Assembly (NCBI GenBank): GCA_036563805.1
Contig: DATCLS010000074.1
Location: 1 to 53,323, forward strand
DNA length: 53,323 nucleotides
Origin: DATCLS01 sp036563805
Lineage (GTDB): Bacteria; Actinomycetota; Acidimicrobiia; Acidimicrobiales; VFJN01
Reading direction: 5' to 3'
The notes below the pieces were generated by a model. The model was not told where the DNA came from, made no database searches, and was given only the letters and a program-made list of their open reading frames with translations. Position numbers and translations under genes: made by a program. Below are positions 33,322-42,541 of the stretch, piece by piece (position 1 is the stretch's first letter; the number at the start of each line of letters is the position of its first letter).

Positions 33322-34807
33322 CGGCGACGCCGTCCTCCTCGTTGTGGCAGGCGCGCTCGTCGTCGCGGGCGCGTTCCTGTCGGCCGCGGACGCCGCGCTG
33401 ACCCGCATCACCCGCTCCCGGGCCCAGGCGCTGGCCGACGAGGGCCGGCGGGGCGGCCAAGCGCTGGCCGACCTGGTGGCCGAGCCCCGGGCCTACCTCA
33501 GCGCTGTGCGGGTCGTGGGGCTGATCTGCCTGCTCGTCCAGGCGGCGTTGGTCGGGGTGGCCGCCGCCGGCGCCTTCGGGCCCGTGGGGGCGGTGGTGAG
33601 CGTGACGCTCGACGCCCTCCTCGTGTTCGTCCTGGCCGACTCCGCCCCCCGGACGTGGGCGGTCCGCGAGCCCGAGCGGTCCGCCCTGGTCATCGCGCCC
33701 AGCGCCCGGCTGCTGGCCCGCTTCCCCCCGGTGCGGCTCCTGTCGCGGGCGCTGATCGGCCTGGCCAACGTCATCGTCCCCGGCAAGGGCGTGGAGCAGG
33801 GGCCGTACCTGTCCGCCGAGGACTTCCTGGCCATGGCCGACCTCGGTGTCGAGGAGGGCGTGATCGAGGCCGACGAGCGGGCGCTCATCGAGTCGATCAT
33901 CGAGTTCGGTGACACCGTGGTGCGCGAGGTCATGGTGCCGCGACCCGACATGGTGACCGTCGACGCCTCGTTCCGGGTGGCCGACGTCATGGAGGTCGTG
34001 CTGCTCAACGGCTACAGCCGCCTGCCCGTGCGGGGCGAGGGCATCGACGACGTCGTCGGCCTCGTCTACGCCAAGGACCTGATGCGGGCCGCCCGCGACG
34101 GCAAAGAGAACGAGCGGGTGTCCACCCTGCTGCGCCAGCCGCGGTTCGTGCCCGAGACCAAGCGGGTGCCCGAGCTGCTCAGGGAGATGCAGCACGACCA
34201 GTTCCACATGGCCATCGTCGTCGACGAGTACGGCGGGACCGCCGGGCTGGTCACGCTCGAGGACCTGATCGAGGAGCTGGTGGGCGAGATCGTCGACGAG
34301 TTCGACGTGGAGGACCCGCTGATCGAGCCGCTGCCGAACGGTGACCTGCGGGTCCACGCCCGGACCCCGCTCGACGAGGTCAACGACCTGCTCCACGCCG
34401 ACCTGCCCGAAGGCGACTGGGACACGATCGGCGGCCTGCTCTACCGCGAGCTGGGCCACGTGCCCTACGAGGGCGAGTCGGTCGTGGTCGGCGACTGGCG
34501 GCTCGTGGCCCAGCGCATCCAGGGGCGACGGATCGGCCGCGTGCTGATCAGCCGGGTGGATCGCGAAAAGGGGTCGGGGGTGCCGGGAGCCGGTGCGGGG
34601 CGGGCGGCCGGCGTGCCCGCGGCGCCGGGGGTGGCGCCCGGGCCGGTGGCGCCCGGGCCGGTGGCGCCCGGGACGCCCGCCTCGAACGGGGCGCCGGCGC
34701 CCGACGGGACGGCGGGGCCCGAGCACGAGCCGTCGCCGGAGCGCGGGCCCGCGCCGGGGCGGCACACTGAGCGGGACCGGACGGGCTCGGAGGCGAGCGA
34801 CCACTAG
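33314..34807 (+). CDS. hemolysin-C/CorC-family membrane protein (DUF21-CBS-transporter domain)
   Basis: This 497-aa protein has an N-terminal DUF21 membrane domain (VLLVVAGALVVAGAFLSAAD and further helices to about 150), two CBS domains (from MVPRPDMVTVDASFRVADVM; FVPETKRVPELLREMQHDQF) with VVDEYGGTAGLVTLEDLIEE, then a CorC_HlyC domain and a Pro/Gly-rich tail. Relatives take part in magnesium or cobalt homeostasis. Third gene of phoH-ybeY-corC, 45 bp after ybeY. Start GTG 33314. Confidence 0.9.
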   Translation: MTAGDAVLLVVAGALVVAGAFLSAADAALTRITRSRAQALADEGRRGGQALADLVAEPRAYLSAVRVVGLICLLVQAALVGVAAAGAFGPVGAVVSVTLDALLVFVLADSAPRTWAVREPERSALVIAPSARLLARFPPVRLLSRALIGLANVIVPGKGVEQGPYLSAEDFLAMADLGVEEGVIEADERALIESIIEFGDTVVREVMVPRPDMVTVDASFRVADVMEVVLLNGYSRLPVRGEGIDDVVGLVYAKDLMRAARDGKENERVSTLLRQPRFVPETKRVPELLREMQHDQFHMAIVVDEYGGTAGLVTLEDLIEELVGEIVDEFDVEDPLIEPLPNGDLRVHARTPLDEVNDLLHADLPEGDWDTIGGLLYRELGHVPYEGESVVVGDWRLVAQRIQGRRIGRVLISRVDREKGSGVPGAGAGRAAGVPAAPGVAPGPVAPGPVAPGTPASNGAPAPDGTAGPEHEPSPERGPAPGRHTERDRTGSEASDH

Positions 34808-34882
34808 GCCTCCGGGCCCGCGCCGGGAACGGCGAGCGTGGGCGCCCCCCGGAGCGCCCACCGGACACAACGAGGCTGGGAC

Positions 34883-35443
34883 ATGGGAACCACCGCTGGG
34901 GGTGGGCGCGCCGGCGTGCGCCGGCGCGATGAGGGCGCCGTGCGGGGCGGCCGTGGCGGCCGCGATCGGGACGACCGCGGCCTGATGGGCGGGATCGAGG
35001 CGCTCCCGTTCGGGCTGCTGATCTTCGTCGTCGGCACGCTGCTGGCGGCGAACGCCTACGCCGTCGTGGCGGCGAAGTCGGCCACCGACGCCGCCGCCCG
35101 GGCGGCGACCCGCCAGTTCGTCGAGGCGCCCGTGGTGGACGCGGCCGGCGCCCGCGCCGCCGAGGCCGAGGCGGTGGTCACCGGCCTCGAGGCCTTGGTC
35201 GCCGACGGCCGCGACCCGGACCGGGCGAGCGTGGCGCTCACCGGGCTGGTGGCCCCGGGCCGGTCCGGGCCCGCCTACGTCCGGTGCGCCCGGGCGACGT
35301 TCACGGCGACCTACAGGGTGCCGGCGCTGACGCTGCCGTGGATCGGCGGGTACGGGAGCGCCTTCGAGGTCCGGAGCAGCCACAGCGAGCTGGTCGACCC
35401 GTTCCGCGACGGGGTGCCCGGGGAGGCCCGGTCGTGCGGGTGA
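34883..35443 (+). CDS. TadE-like membrane-anchored protein
   Basis: This 186-aa protein has an Arg/Gly/Asp-rich leader (to about 34), then RGLMGGIEALPFGLLIFVVG, a single membrane helix, and an outside domain starting AANAYAVVAAKSATDAAARA, the pattern seen in TadE/TadG pseudopilins. A Glu follows the Gly by six residues rather than five. ATG 34883 has only a weak GAGG upstream. Its stop overlaps the next TadG-like gene. The pair sits 13 kb from the main Tad operon. Confidence 0.75.
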   Translation: MGTTAGGGRAGVRRRDEGAVRGGRGGRDRDDRGLMGGIEALPFGLLIFVVGTLLAANAYAVVAAKSATDAAARAATRQFVEAPVVDAAGARAAEAEAVVTGLEALVADGRDPDRASVALTGLVAPGRSGPAYVRCARATFTATYRVPALTLPWIGGYGSAFEVRSSHSELVDPFRDGVPGEARSCG

Positions 35444-35919
35444 CGCTCGGTCGCTTGCGGCACCGCGGGACCGGTCCCCGCCCTGCCCGGATCCGTCGGG
35501 ACGGCCGGGGCAGTTCCTTGGTGCTCATGCCGGCCGGTGTCCTGATCGTGCTGGTCCTGGCGTCGATCGCCGTGGACATGTCCGTGGTCCACCTGCGGAA
35601 GCGCCAGGCGCTCGACCTGGCTGCGGCCGCTGCGAACGACGCGGCGACGGCGGGCGCCGACCCGGCGGCGCTCCGGGAGGGTGCGTTCCGCCTCGACCCG
35701 GCCGCCGCCCGTCGGGTGGTCCTCCGGACCGTGGCGGCCAGCGAGCTGGCCCCCGACCTCGCCGCCGCCCCGGTCGTGCGGGTCACCGCCGCCGGCGTCG
35801 AGGTCACCCTCGCCGTCGAGGCCGAGTACGTGTTCGCCGGGGTCATGCCGGGCGCCCCGGACGGTGCGGTCGTGACCGCCACGGCCAGCGCCTCCGCGGC
35901 CTCGAGCCCCTCACCGTGA
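35434..35919 (+). CDS. TadG-like membrane-anchored protein
   Basis: This 161-aa protein has a basic leader, a helix (SSLVLMPAGVLIVLVLASIA) and the typical post-helix segment VDMSVVHLRKRQALDLAAAA, NDAATAG. A small exported domain follows. GTG 35434 is 7 nt after GGGAGG and overlaps the previous stop by 10 bp, so the two are coupled. TadG-type proteins are pilus-associated or peptidoglycan-facing; function here is inferred from layout. Confidence 0.72.
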   Translation: MRVTLGRLRHRGTGPRPARIRRDGRGSSLVLMPAGVLIVLVLASIAVDMSVVHLRKRQALDLAAAAANDAATAGADPAALREGAFRLDPAAARRVVLRTVAASELAPDLAAAPVVRVTAAGVEVTLAVEAEYVFAGVMPGAPDGAVVTATASASAASSPSP

Positions 35920-35971
35920 TGCTCGATCACTCACAGCGACCCATGCTGCTCTAAAATGTGCTTCGTATCTC

Positions 35972-36001
35972 TTGACAACTTTCATTCCTTTTCAGCATGC
36001 T
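35972..36001 (+). promoter_or_regulatory. promoter of the pseudokinase-LysM operon
   Basis: Consensus TTGACA (35972-35977), 18-bp spacer, CATGCT (35996-36001), then 7 nt to ATG 36009. The region from 35950 is very AT-rich for this genome. Leaderless start inferred. Confidence 0.55.
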
Positions 36002-36008
36002 GGCACCT

Positions 36009-38360
36009 ATGAGCGTGCACGTCACCCTCGGCTTGGGGGCAGGTGGTCCGGTCGCCATCAAGACCGCCACCGGCCCCGCCTCGGTCGACCGGCTGCAGCA
36101 CGAGGCGCAGCGCCTGCACCGGGCCGGGCATCCCGGCGTCGTCACGGTGGTCGGGGCGGGCTTCGTCGGCGAGGCGTTCGAGCTGCGCACCCGGTACGTC
36201 GGCGACACTCTGGCGCACTGGACCGGCTCGCTGGCCCACGCCGCCGGCCTGGGGGCGGCGATCGCGACCACGGTGGCCGACCTGCACGAGATCGGCCTGG
36301 TCCACGGCCGCCTCGATGCGACACACGTGCTGGTCGGCGCGGACGGGCGCCCGCGCCTGTGCGGGCTGTCGCACCCGGGTGATTGCGGTCCGGCCGACGA
36401 CGTGCACGCCCTCGGCCTGCTCCTCGAGCACCTGCTCGCCCGCGTCGGCGCCGAACGCCGCAGCGGGCTGGGCTGGGCCCGCAGCGCGGGCGCCGGCCCC
36501 CGGCGGGCGCTGTCCCAGATCGCGGCCCGGGCGCTCGACCCCGTGGCCACGCGCCGGCCCTCGGCCCGTGCGCTGGCCCGGTCGATCCTGGCTGCGGTGC
36601 CGGGCGCCGAGCTCCCCCCACCGGCCACGCCGACGCCCGTCTCCGACGGCGCGGCCGGGCTCGGCGCCTGGCTGGCGCGGGCGACGGGCGGGCCGCCGGT
36701 CTGCGGCGGTCTGCCCTCGCCCGCGGCCGAGACGGGCGTCGGCGGCCCGCTCGCCCGTGGGAGGTCCTCACCCACGGGCGACGTGGTGGTCTTCCGTCCG
36801 GGCGGGCCCGACCGGGGCGCCGCCGGCGGAGGCGCCGGGACCGCCGCTGCCGACGGACACGCCGACGCCCGCACCGCAAGCGAGGCCCCCGACACCGCCG
36901 CTGCCGACGCAGACGCCGACACCCGCACCGCAAGCGAGGCCGTCGACGCCGGCCTTACGGACGATGGCGCCAAGGTCGCCCTCGCCGGTGCCGACAACGA
37001 GGTCGGCGCCGGCGGGGCCCGGCCGGGCGTGGCGAGCTGCGACCCGGCGCCATCGTCTCCGAGCGACGACCCGGCTGCGCCCGCTCCCCGCACCGCGGTC
37101 GCCGCCCGCCGAGCCCACCACGTCGTCGTGCCGAACGTCGGGCGCGACGACGTGTGGGCCGAGATCGCCATGCCGCCGGCGCTGGCATCGGCGTGCGCCG
37201 CCGGCGGCATGGCTCCCGATGCGCCGCCATCGGCCGCTGACCCGCCGGCCGATGCGTCGGTGCCGGCCGACCCCGGGGCTGTCGCCGGCGCGCCCACCGC
37301 GCCCGGTGCCAGCCCCGGGGCGGACACCCCCGCTCCGCCGCCCGACCCCGCCCCCTCCTCGCCCGCCGGCCAGGCCGACACCGGGCGAGCGGATCACCCA
37401 GAGCGGACGGGCGTTCAGGACCGGGACGACGACGCCGACGACCTCGATCAGGACGAGGGCACGTCGCGGGGCGGTGGGCGTGGATCGAGCACCGAGGACG
37501 AGGGCGACGCCGCAACGGCGGCCGGCGGGGCCGAGTCGAGCCCGCCGGCGGGCGGCCCGGCGGCGGAGCCCAGCCTCCACCAGCTTCACGGGCTGAGCTG
37601 GTTGGACGACGGGCGCGGTGACCTGCCGCCGGTCACCGCGCCCGTCCGCACCCTCACGCGGCCGAGCCCGCTCCCCCGGCTGGGCGAGACCCGGTTCCGC
37701 CCGGGCGCGGCCCGCGAGGTTGGCGGCCGGCGGGGCCGCAGACGGCCGGTCCGGCGTCCCGGCCCGGGCCACCAGGCCGGGTCGGCCTCGCCCGAGGGGC
37801 GCCCGGGCGGAACCGGGCCCTTCACGGCCAGGCGGGCCCAGCGGCGGCACGCCCGGCGGGCGACCGCTCTGCGGGTCGGCACCGCCTGCGTGGTCGGCCT
37901 GACCCTGGTCGCCGGCGGAACGCTGGCGACCAGGAGCGGTTCCGGCGACGACCCGCCGCCGACCCCGGCGGCCGCCGGTCCGGCCCGCCCGGACGGCTGC
38001 CGGGTCCCCTCCGTGCCCGCCGCCGACGTCGACGGCGACGGCTGCCCCGAGCCCGTCCGCGTCGAGGGCCGGATCGTCGAGGCCGGTGGCCGCCGCTGGT
38101 CGCTCGGCGAGCCCGGTGACGTGGCCGCCGTCGGCGACTGGGACTGCGACGGCTCCGCCTCACCCGCCCTCCTCCGCCCGGGCACCGGCGACGTGTTCGT
38201 GTTCCCCCGCTGGGCGTCCGCCGGCGAGCCCGTCACCGTCGACGCCCTCGACACCGTGGGCGGCGGCACCGCCCTGCGCGCCCGGCGCAGACCCGACGGC
38301 TGCGACACGCTCGTCGTCCAGCGGGCGAGCGGCGAGGTCATGGTGGAGGTCGTCCGGTGA
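36009..38360 (+). CDS. membrane-anchored pseudokinase with repeat-like exported domain
   Basis: This 783-aa protein begins with a protein-kinase fold of about 200 residues. The VAIK lysine (Lys18) and helix-C Glu32 are present. However, the catalytic loop reads HGRLDATHVLV (99-109), lacking the catalytic Asp, Lys and Asn, and the DFG site reads LCGLS (117-121). It has no Gly-rich loop of normal form. It should therefore not phosphorylate. A disordered Pro/Ala/Asp-rich region (about 205-615) leads to one membrane helix (RVGTACVVGLTLVAGGTLAT, about 620-640). An outside domain with DVDGDGCPEPV and VGDWDCDGSASPALLRPG resembles FG-GAP/VCBS-type repeats. Four-bp overlap with the LysM gene. Confidence 0.75.
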   Translation: MSVHVTLGLGAGGPVAIKTATGPASVDRLQHEAQRLHRAGHPGVVTVVGAGFVGEAFELRTRYVGDTLAHWTGSLAHAAGLGAAIATTVADLHEIGLVHGRLDATHVLVGADGRPRLCGLSHPGDCGPADDVHALGLLLEHLLARVGAERRSGLGWARSAGAGPRRALSQIAARALDPVATRRPSARALARSILAAVPGAELPPPATPTPVSDGAAGLGAWLARATGGPPVCGGLPSPAAETGVGGPLARGRSSPTGDVVVFRPGGPDRGAAGGGAGTAAADGHADARTASEAPDTAAADADADTRTASEAVDAGLTDDGAKVALAGADNEVGAGGARPGVASCDPAPSSPSDDPAAPAPRTAVAARRAHHVVVPNVGRDDVWAEIAMPPALASACAAGGMAPDAPPSAADPPADASVPADPGAVAGAPTAPGASPGADTPAPPPDPAPSSPAGQADTGRADHPERTGVQDRDDDADDLDQDEGTSRGGGRGSSTEDEGDAATAAGGAESSPPAGGPAAEPSLHQLHGLSWLDDGRGDLPPVTAPVRTLTRPSPLPRLGETRFRPGAAREVGGRRGRRRPVRRPGPGHQAGSASPEGRPGGTGPFTARRAQRRHARRATALRVGTACVVGLTLVAGGTLATRSGSGDDPPPTPAAAGPARPDGCRVPSVPAADVDGDGCPEPVRVEGRIVEAGGRRWSLGEPGDVAAVGDWDCDGSASPALLRPGTGDVFVFPRWASAGEPVTVDALDTVGGGTALRARRRPDGCDTLVVQRASGEVMVEVVR
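36840..36947 (+). repeat. 54-bp tandem duplication in the pseudokinase linker
   Basis: Two near-identical 54-bp copies (36840-36893 and 36894-36947) encode TAAADGHADARTASEAPD and TAAADADADTRTASEAVD. They lie in the disordered linker. Confidence 0.8.
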
Positions 38361-39712
38361 GCGCCCCGCGCCGCGTGCAGGTCGCCCGGCTGGCCGCCTG
38401 GTCGGCGTTCCTGGCGGTGACGCTCCGGCTGCTGCACGGGGACACGTTCGGACGGCTGTCGGTGCCCTTCGGCTCGCTCGACGAGCTCACGGCGTGGGCC
38501 GACCAGACCTCCCCGACCGTCATGGCGCTGGCCGTCGTGCGGCTCGCCGCGCTGGCCGGCGCCTGGTACCTGGCGGCGGCGACGCTCGTGGCGCTCGTGG
38601 CCGACATCGCCGGCTGGCGGGGTCTGGTCCGCCTGGTCGGTCGTATCACCCCGGCCTTCGTCCCGCGGGTGGCGGCCCGGGCGGCCGGCGTGGGGCTGGC
38701 GGCGGGCGCCGCCCTGGCCGTCGCTCCCCTGCCGACCCGCCTGCTGGCGAGTCCGGCGGGGGCGGCCGCCATCGCCACGGCCGAGCCCCAGCCGGGCCCG
38801 GCAGGCGGCGCCCCGGGGGGCGGCCCGGCGCGGCCGCCGCGGACGGCCACGATGACGCTCCTGACCGCCCCGCCGCCCCCGGAGACGGCCACCATGACCC
38901 GGCTCCCCGGCCGGGGCTCCGTCTCAGTGGCCACGATGACCCAGCTCGCGCGGTCGCCCGACCCGCGACCGGCCGGCCAGCCAGCCCGGCCCGCCGATCC
39001 GCCCACCGGCGAGGGCCCGGTCTCCAACGTCCCGACCGGCGATCCGGTGGACCGGCCCGGCGGGCAGGCCCCTGACGGATCGAGCCCGTCGCCGGAGCCG
39101 ACCGACCGTCGCGCCGACGAGGCCAACCCGGCGCCCCCGACCCCGGAACGCCCGAGCCGGCCGGACGCCGGCCAGCCGCCGACAGACGGCCACCGGACCA
39201 ACGGCGACCGACCCGAGGCCGCCGACCCGCGCACGGACGACCGTCGGACCGGCGGAGTCGACCCGGCGGCGCCGGCCGGCGCCAGCGACCGGCCAGCGAC
39301 CACCCGCCAGCGCACGGACCCGACCGGCCTGGCGCCCGTAACCCCGGCCCGGCCGGACCGTCTCGACGCCGGGCAGAGGGCGACGGGGGACCATCGGGCC
39401 GGCAGGACCGACCCGGCGGGGCCGGGCCAGGCCGCCGACCCGCCCACGGGCGAGGCGAACCCGGACGCGCCGGGCCAGGCCGCCGGCCGGGCCGAGGGCG
39501 CCAACCGGGAGTGGACGGTGGCGGCCGGCGACTCGTTCTGGTCGATCGCCGCGGAGGTGCTGGCCGGGGCGGAGGGCCGCCCGCCCAGCGACCGGGCCGT
39601 GGGCCGCTACTGGCTTCGGCTCATTGAGGCCAACCGCGACCGCCTGCCCGACCCCGCCAACCCCGACCTGCTGATACCGGGCCAGCGCCTCCACGTGCCG
39701 CCGCCCGCCTGA
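38357..39712 (+). CDS. membrane protein with C-terminal LysM domain
   Basis: This 451-aa protein has two or three N-terminal helices (LAAWSAFLAVTLRLL; LAVVRLAALAGAWYLAAATL; RAAGVGLAAGAALAVAPLP), a 280-residue disordered Pro/Asp/Arg-rich spacer, and a LysM domain at the end (WTVAAGDSFWSIAAEVLAGA ... LLIPGQRLHV) that should bind peptidoglycan. TATMTLL, TATMTRL and VATMTQL repeat just after the membrane part. The N-terminal layout resembles the LysM membrane proteins found in actinobacterial Tad loci. GTG 38357 overlaps the pseudokinase stop (GTGA). The next 134 bp hold no gene that I can see. Confidence 0.82.
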   Translation: MSAPRRVQVARLAAWSAFLAVTLRLLHGDTFGRLSVPFGSLDELTAWADQTSPTVMALAVVRLAALAGAWYLAAATLVALVADIAGWRGLVRLVGRITPAFVPRVAARAAGVGLAAGAALAVAPLPTRLLASPAGAAAIATAEPQPGPAGGAPGGGPARPPRTATMTLLTAPPPPETATMTRLPGRGSVSVATMTQLARSPDPRPAGQPARPADPPTGEGPVSNVPTGDPVDRPGGQAPDGSSPSPEPTDRRADEANPAPPTPERPSRPDAGQPPTDGHRTNGDRPEAADPRTDDRRTGGVDPAAPAGASDRPATTRQRTDPTGLAPVTPARPDRLDAGQRATGDHRAGRTDPAGPGQAADPPTGEANPDAPGQAAGRAEGANREWTVAAGDSFWSIAAEVLAGAEGRPPSDRAVGRYWLRLIEANRDRLPDPANPDLLIPGQRLHVPPPA

Positions 39713-39846
39713 CCGCTCCCGCCCCGCCGGACCGTCACCGACCGAGGCCAACGCCCGCAGCGCCGACACACGCCGGCACCGACCCCCACCCGCCCGGCTC
39801 GCCGCCGCCGGCCCGACCGGGCTGCAAACCAGCGGCCGACACGGGG

Positions 39847-41211
39847 TCAGCCGATCAACCAGCGGTCCGTCGCGGCGTCGAAGCGTCGCTCCCGCTCCCC
39901 GACCTCCGCCACCTCGAGGGCGGCCGCCACCGCGTTGTCGAGCGCGTCCTGGCCCTCGGCGATGACGCCGTCGACGATGCCGAGCTCGAGCATGTCGGCC
40001 GACGTCAGCTTGAGCACCTCGGCGACCTGGGGCGCCCGGGTCACGTCCCGCTCGAGGATCGCCGCCGCCCCCTCGGGGGCGATGACCGAGAACACAGCGT
40101 GCTCGCACATCAGCAGCCGGTCGGCGTAGCTGAGCGCCAGCGCGCCCCCGCTGCCGCCCTCACCCACGCACACCGACACCACCGGCGTCGGGCACGCCGC
40201 CAGCGCCGCGAACGTGGCTGCGATCTCCTGTCCGAGGCCGTCCGCCTCGGCGTCGGTGGACGGGTCGGCCCCCGGCGTGTCGACCAGCGTGACGACCGGC
40301 AGCCCGAGCCGGCCGGCCAGAGCGACCGCCCGGCGGGCGAGGCGGAAGCCGGCGGGCGTCGGCCGCCCGTCCTTGGCGTGGCGGTCGGTGGCGACGACGA
40401 CGCAGCGGCGGCCGTCCACGGTGGCCAGGCCGGCCCGCACGGTCGGGTCGGCGCCCCGCAGCTCGACCCACGACGAGCACAGCCGGGCGGCCCGGTCCAC
40501 GCCCGAGGGCCGGCCCGGGGCCCGGGCCCGCAGCACCTCGGCCCAGGCGCCCTCCCCGCCCGGGTCGTCGTAGGCCGGGAGGGGACGGGTGGGCAGCGGT
40601 CGGGCCCGCAGGCCCAGGGCGGCCTCCACCCAGGCCGCCGCCCCGGCGGGGTCGACCAGCTCGTCGATCAGGCCCTGCTCGTAGAGCGCCTCGGCGGTGT
40701 GCGACCCCGGGGGCAGCGATCGGCCCAGCGTCCCCTCGGCGACCCGGGGCCCGGCGAAGCCGATGACCGCCTCGCGGTGGGCGGCCCGCAGGTCGACGAG
40801 CGACCCGTAGGAGGCGAACACCCCGCCGGTCGTCGGCGAGCCGTACACGGCGAGCGACAGCAGCCCGGCCTCGGCGTGGCGCTGCGCCGCCGACGCGGTG
40901 CGGGCCAGCTGGGCGAGGGCGATCATGCCCTCCTGCACGCGGGCGCCGCCCGTCTTGGTGACCACGACCATCGGCAGGCCGAGGTCGACCGCCCGCCGGT
41001 AGGCCCGCACGACCTTCTCGCCGGCGGCCGCCCCCATGGACCCGCCGATGACCTCGAACCGGCCCTCGATGAAGGCGTAGTGCTCCGTCCGCCCGGTCCG
41101 GACGGACTCGTGCGGGAGCGCTCGGCGCTGGTCGTCATAGCCGGGAAAGCCCAGCGGATCGCCGGCCCGCAGGTCGGCATCCCACTCCTGGACGACGGGG
41201 TGGTACGGCAT
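39847..41211 (-). CDS. acetyl-CoA carboxylase carboxyltransferase, beta-alpha fusion
   Basis: This 454-aa protein fuses an AccD-like half (about 1-195; HYAFIEGRFEVIGGSMGAAA, KTGGARVQEGMIALAQL, YGSPTTGGVFASYGSL) to an AccA-like half (about 240-454; VTLVDTPGADPSTDAEADGL, VCVGEGGSGGALALSYADRL, VFSVIAPEGAAAILERD). It transfers carboxyl from biotin to acetyl-CoA for fatty acid synthesis. The N-terminal zinc ribbon of classical AccD is absent. Biotin carboxylase and carrier are not in the window. ATG 41211 is chosen; the frame is open to 41367 without a ribosome site. The 199-bp gap upstream shows nothing clear. Confidence 0.88.
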   Translation of the reverse strand: MPYHPVVQEWDADLRAGDPLGFPGYDDQRRALPHESVRTGRTEHYAFIEGRFEVIGGSMGAAAGEKVVRAYRRAVDLGLPMVVVTKTGGARVQEGMIALAQLARTASAAQRHAEAGLLSLAVYGSPTTGGVFASYGSLVDLRAAHREAVIGFAGPRVAEGTLGRSLPPGSHTAEALYEQGLIDELVDPAGAAAWVEAALGLRARPLPTRPLPAYDDPGGEGAWAEVLRARAPGRPSGVDRAARLCSSWVELRGADPTVRAGLATVDGRRCVVVATDRHAKDGRPTPAGFRLARRAVALAGRLGLPVVTLVDTPGADPSTDAEADGLGQEIAATFAALAACPTPVVSVCVGEGGSGGALALSYADRLLMCEHAVFSVIAPEGAAAILERDVTRAPQVAEVLKLTSADMLELGIVDGVIAEGQDALDNAVAAALEVAEVGERERRFDAATDRWLIG

Positions 41212-41410
41212 GGCGGGCGGCAGTTTCGCGACAGCCGGGCGCTGCCCGCCATTCACGCCGCCGAACGCCGGCTCACGACCCGCAGCGACCCGCCGCCGCA
41301 CCCGCCGACGGCGGCCCCGAACGGCACCCAAGGCCCGCCCCGCCACCGGCGCCCGGCCCGCCGACACCCGACCCCGCCACCGGCCCGGCCCGGCGCGGGG
41401 CCAGGCGGAC

Positions 41411-42541
41411 TCAACCCCGCCACCGCAACCGCACCGCCACCTCGTTGGCCAGCAGCCGCCCCCGCACGGTCAGCACCAGCCGCTCGTCCCGCTCCTCGAC
41501 CAGCCCCTCCAGCTCGGCCCGGTCGTCGGCGGACAGGGCGTCGACCGGCACCCCGGCGCTGGTCCGCAGCGCCAGCGACAGCGCCTCGACCCGCCGGGCG
41601 GGCTCGTCGAGCCGCTCGCCGGCGGCGACCGGCGAACGCCCGGCGTCGATGGCGTCGATGTAGCGCTCCGGCGTCCGCACGTTCCAGAACCGCCGCCCGT
41701 CGCGGTGCGAGTGCCCAGCGCACCCGAACGCCTGGTACTCCCCCATCGACCAGTACAGCTGGTTGTGGCGGCACTCGTGCCCGGGCCGGGCCCAGTTGGA
41801 GATCTCGTACCACCCGAGCCCGGCGGCGGCGAGCCGCTCGGTGGCCAGCTCGTACTTGGCGGCCTGGTCGTCGTCGTCCGGGTGACGGGCGGGGTCGTCG
41901 GCCAGCGGGGTGCCGGGCTCGACCGTGAGGGCGTAGGCGCTGACGTGCGGCGGCTCGAGGGCCAGGATCCCGTCCAGCGTCCGGCGCCAGTCGTCGAGGG
42001 TCTCGCCCGCGGCCCCGTAGATCACGTCGACGTTGAACGTCGGGATGCCCGCCGCCCGGATCAGCCCGACGGCCCGAGCGACGCTGGCCGGGTCGTGGGT
42101 TCGCCCGAGGGCGACGAGCACGTGCTCCACCATCGACTGGACGCCGAGGCTGATGCGGTTGACGCCAGCCGCCGCGTACACCTCGACGAGCTCGGCGGTG
42201 ACCGTGTCGGGGTTGCACTCGACGGTCAGCTCGCATCCGGGCGCCCGAGGCAGGGCGTCCAGCACGGCGGCCAGCGCCCGGGGCGGGACGAGCGACGGAG
42301 TGCCGCCGCCGACGAAGACGCTCGTGACCGGCGGCATGCCGGCCGCGACGTGGCGTTCGACGTCGCGGCGGCACGCGTCGAGGTACGCGTCTTGCAGATC
42401 GTGCCGGTCGGTCCAGGTGGCGAACGCGCAGTAGTCGCACCGGGCCGCACAGAACGGCACGTGGAGGTAGACGCCGAACGGCGGCGTCGCTCCGTCCCCA
42501 GCTGAGAGTGGTTTGCGGGTCAGCGTCAGCGGACCAGGCAC
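41411..42541 (-). CDS. hemW: radical SAM heme chaperone HemW
   Basis: This 376-aa radical SAM protein has the 4Fe-4S motif CAARCDYC (Cys31, Cys35, Cys38), GGGTPSL, ECNPDTVT and SLGVQSM, all standard for HemW (formerly taken for oxygen-independent coproporphyrinogen oxidase). HemW inserts heme into target proteins. The C-terminal HemN-like domain is complete. GTG 42541 overlaps the bldD stop by 16 bp, so it is probably translated with bldD. Confidence 0.93.
   Translation of the reverse strand: MPGPLTLTRKPLSAGDGATPPFGVYLHVPFCAARCDYCAFATWTDRHDLQDAYLDACRRDVERHVAAGMPPVTSVFVGGGTPSLVPPRALAAVLDALPRAPGCELTVECNPDTVTAELVEVYAAAGVNRISLGVQSMVEHVLVALGRTHDPASVARAVGLIRAAGIPTFNVDVIYGAAGETLDDWRRTLDGILALEPPHVSAYALTVEPGTPLADDPARHPDDDDQAAKYELATERLAAAGLGWYEISNWARPGHECRHNQLYWSMGEYQAFGCAGHSHRDGRRFWNVRTPERYIDAIDAGRSPVAAGERLDEPARRVEALSLALRTSAGVPVDALSADDRAELEGLVEERDERLVLTVRGRLLANEVAVRLRWRG

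Noticed and set aside
41212..41367. 52-residue N-terminal extension of the carboxyltransferase
   Set aside because: Arg/Gly-rich, no ribosome site, no match to the family.
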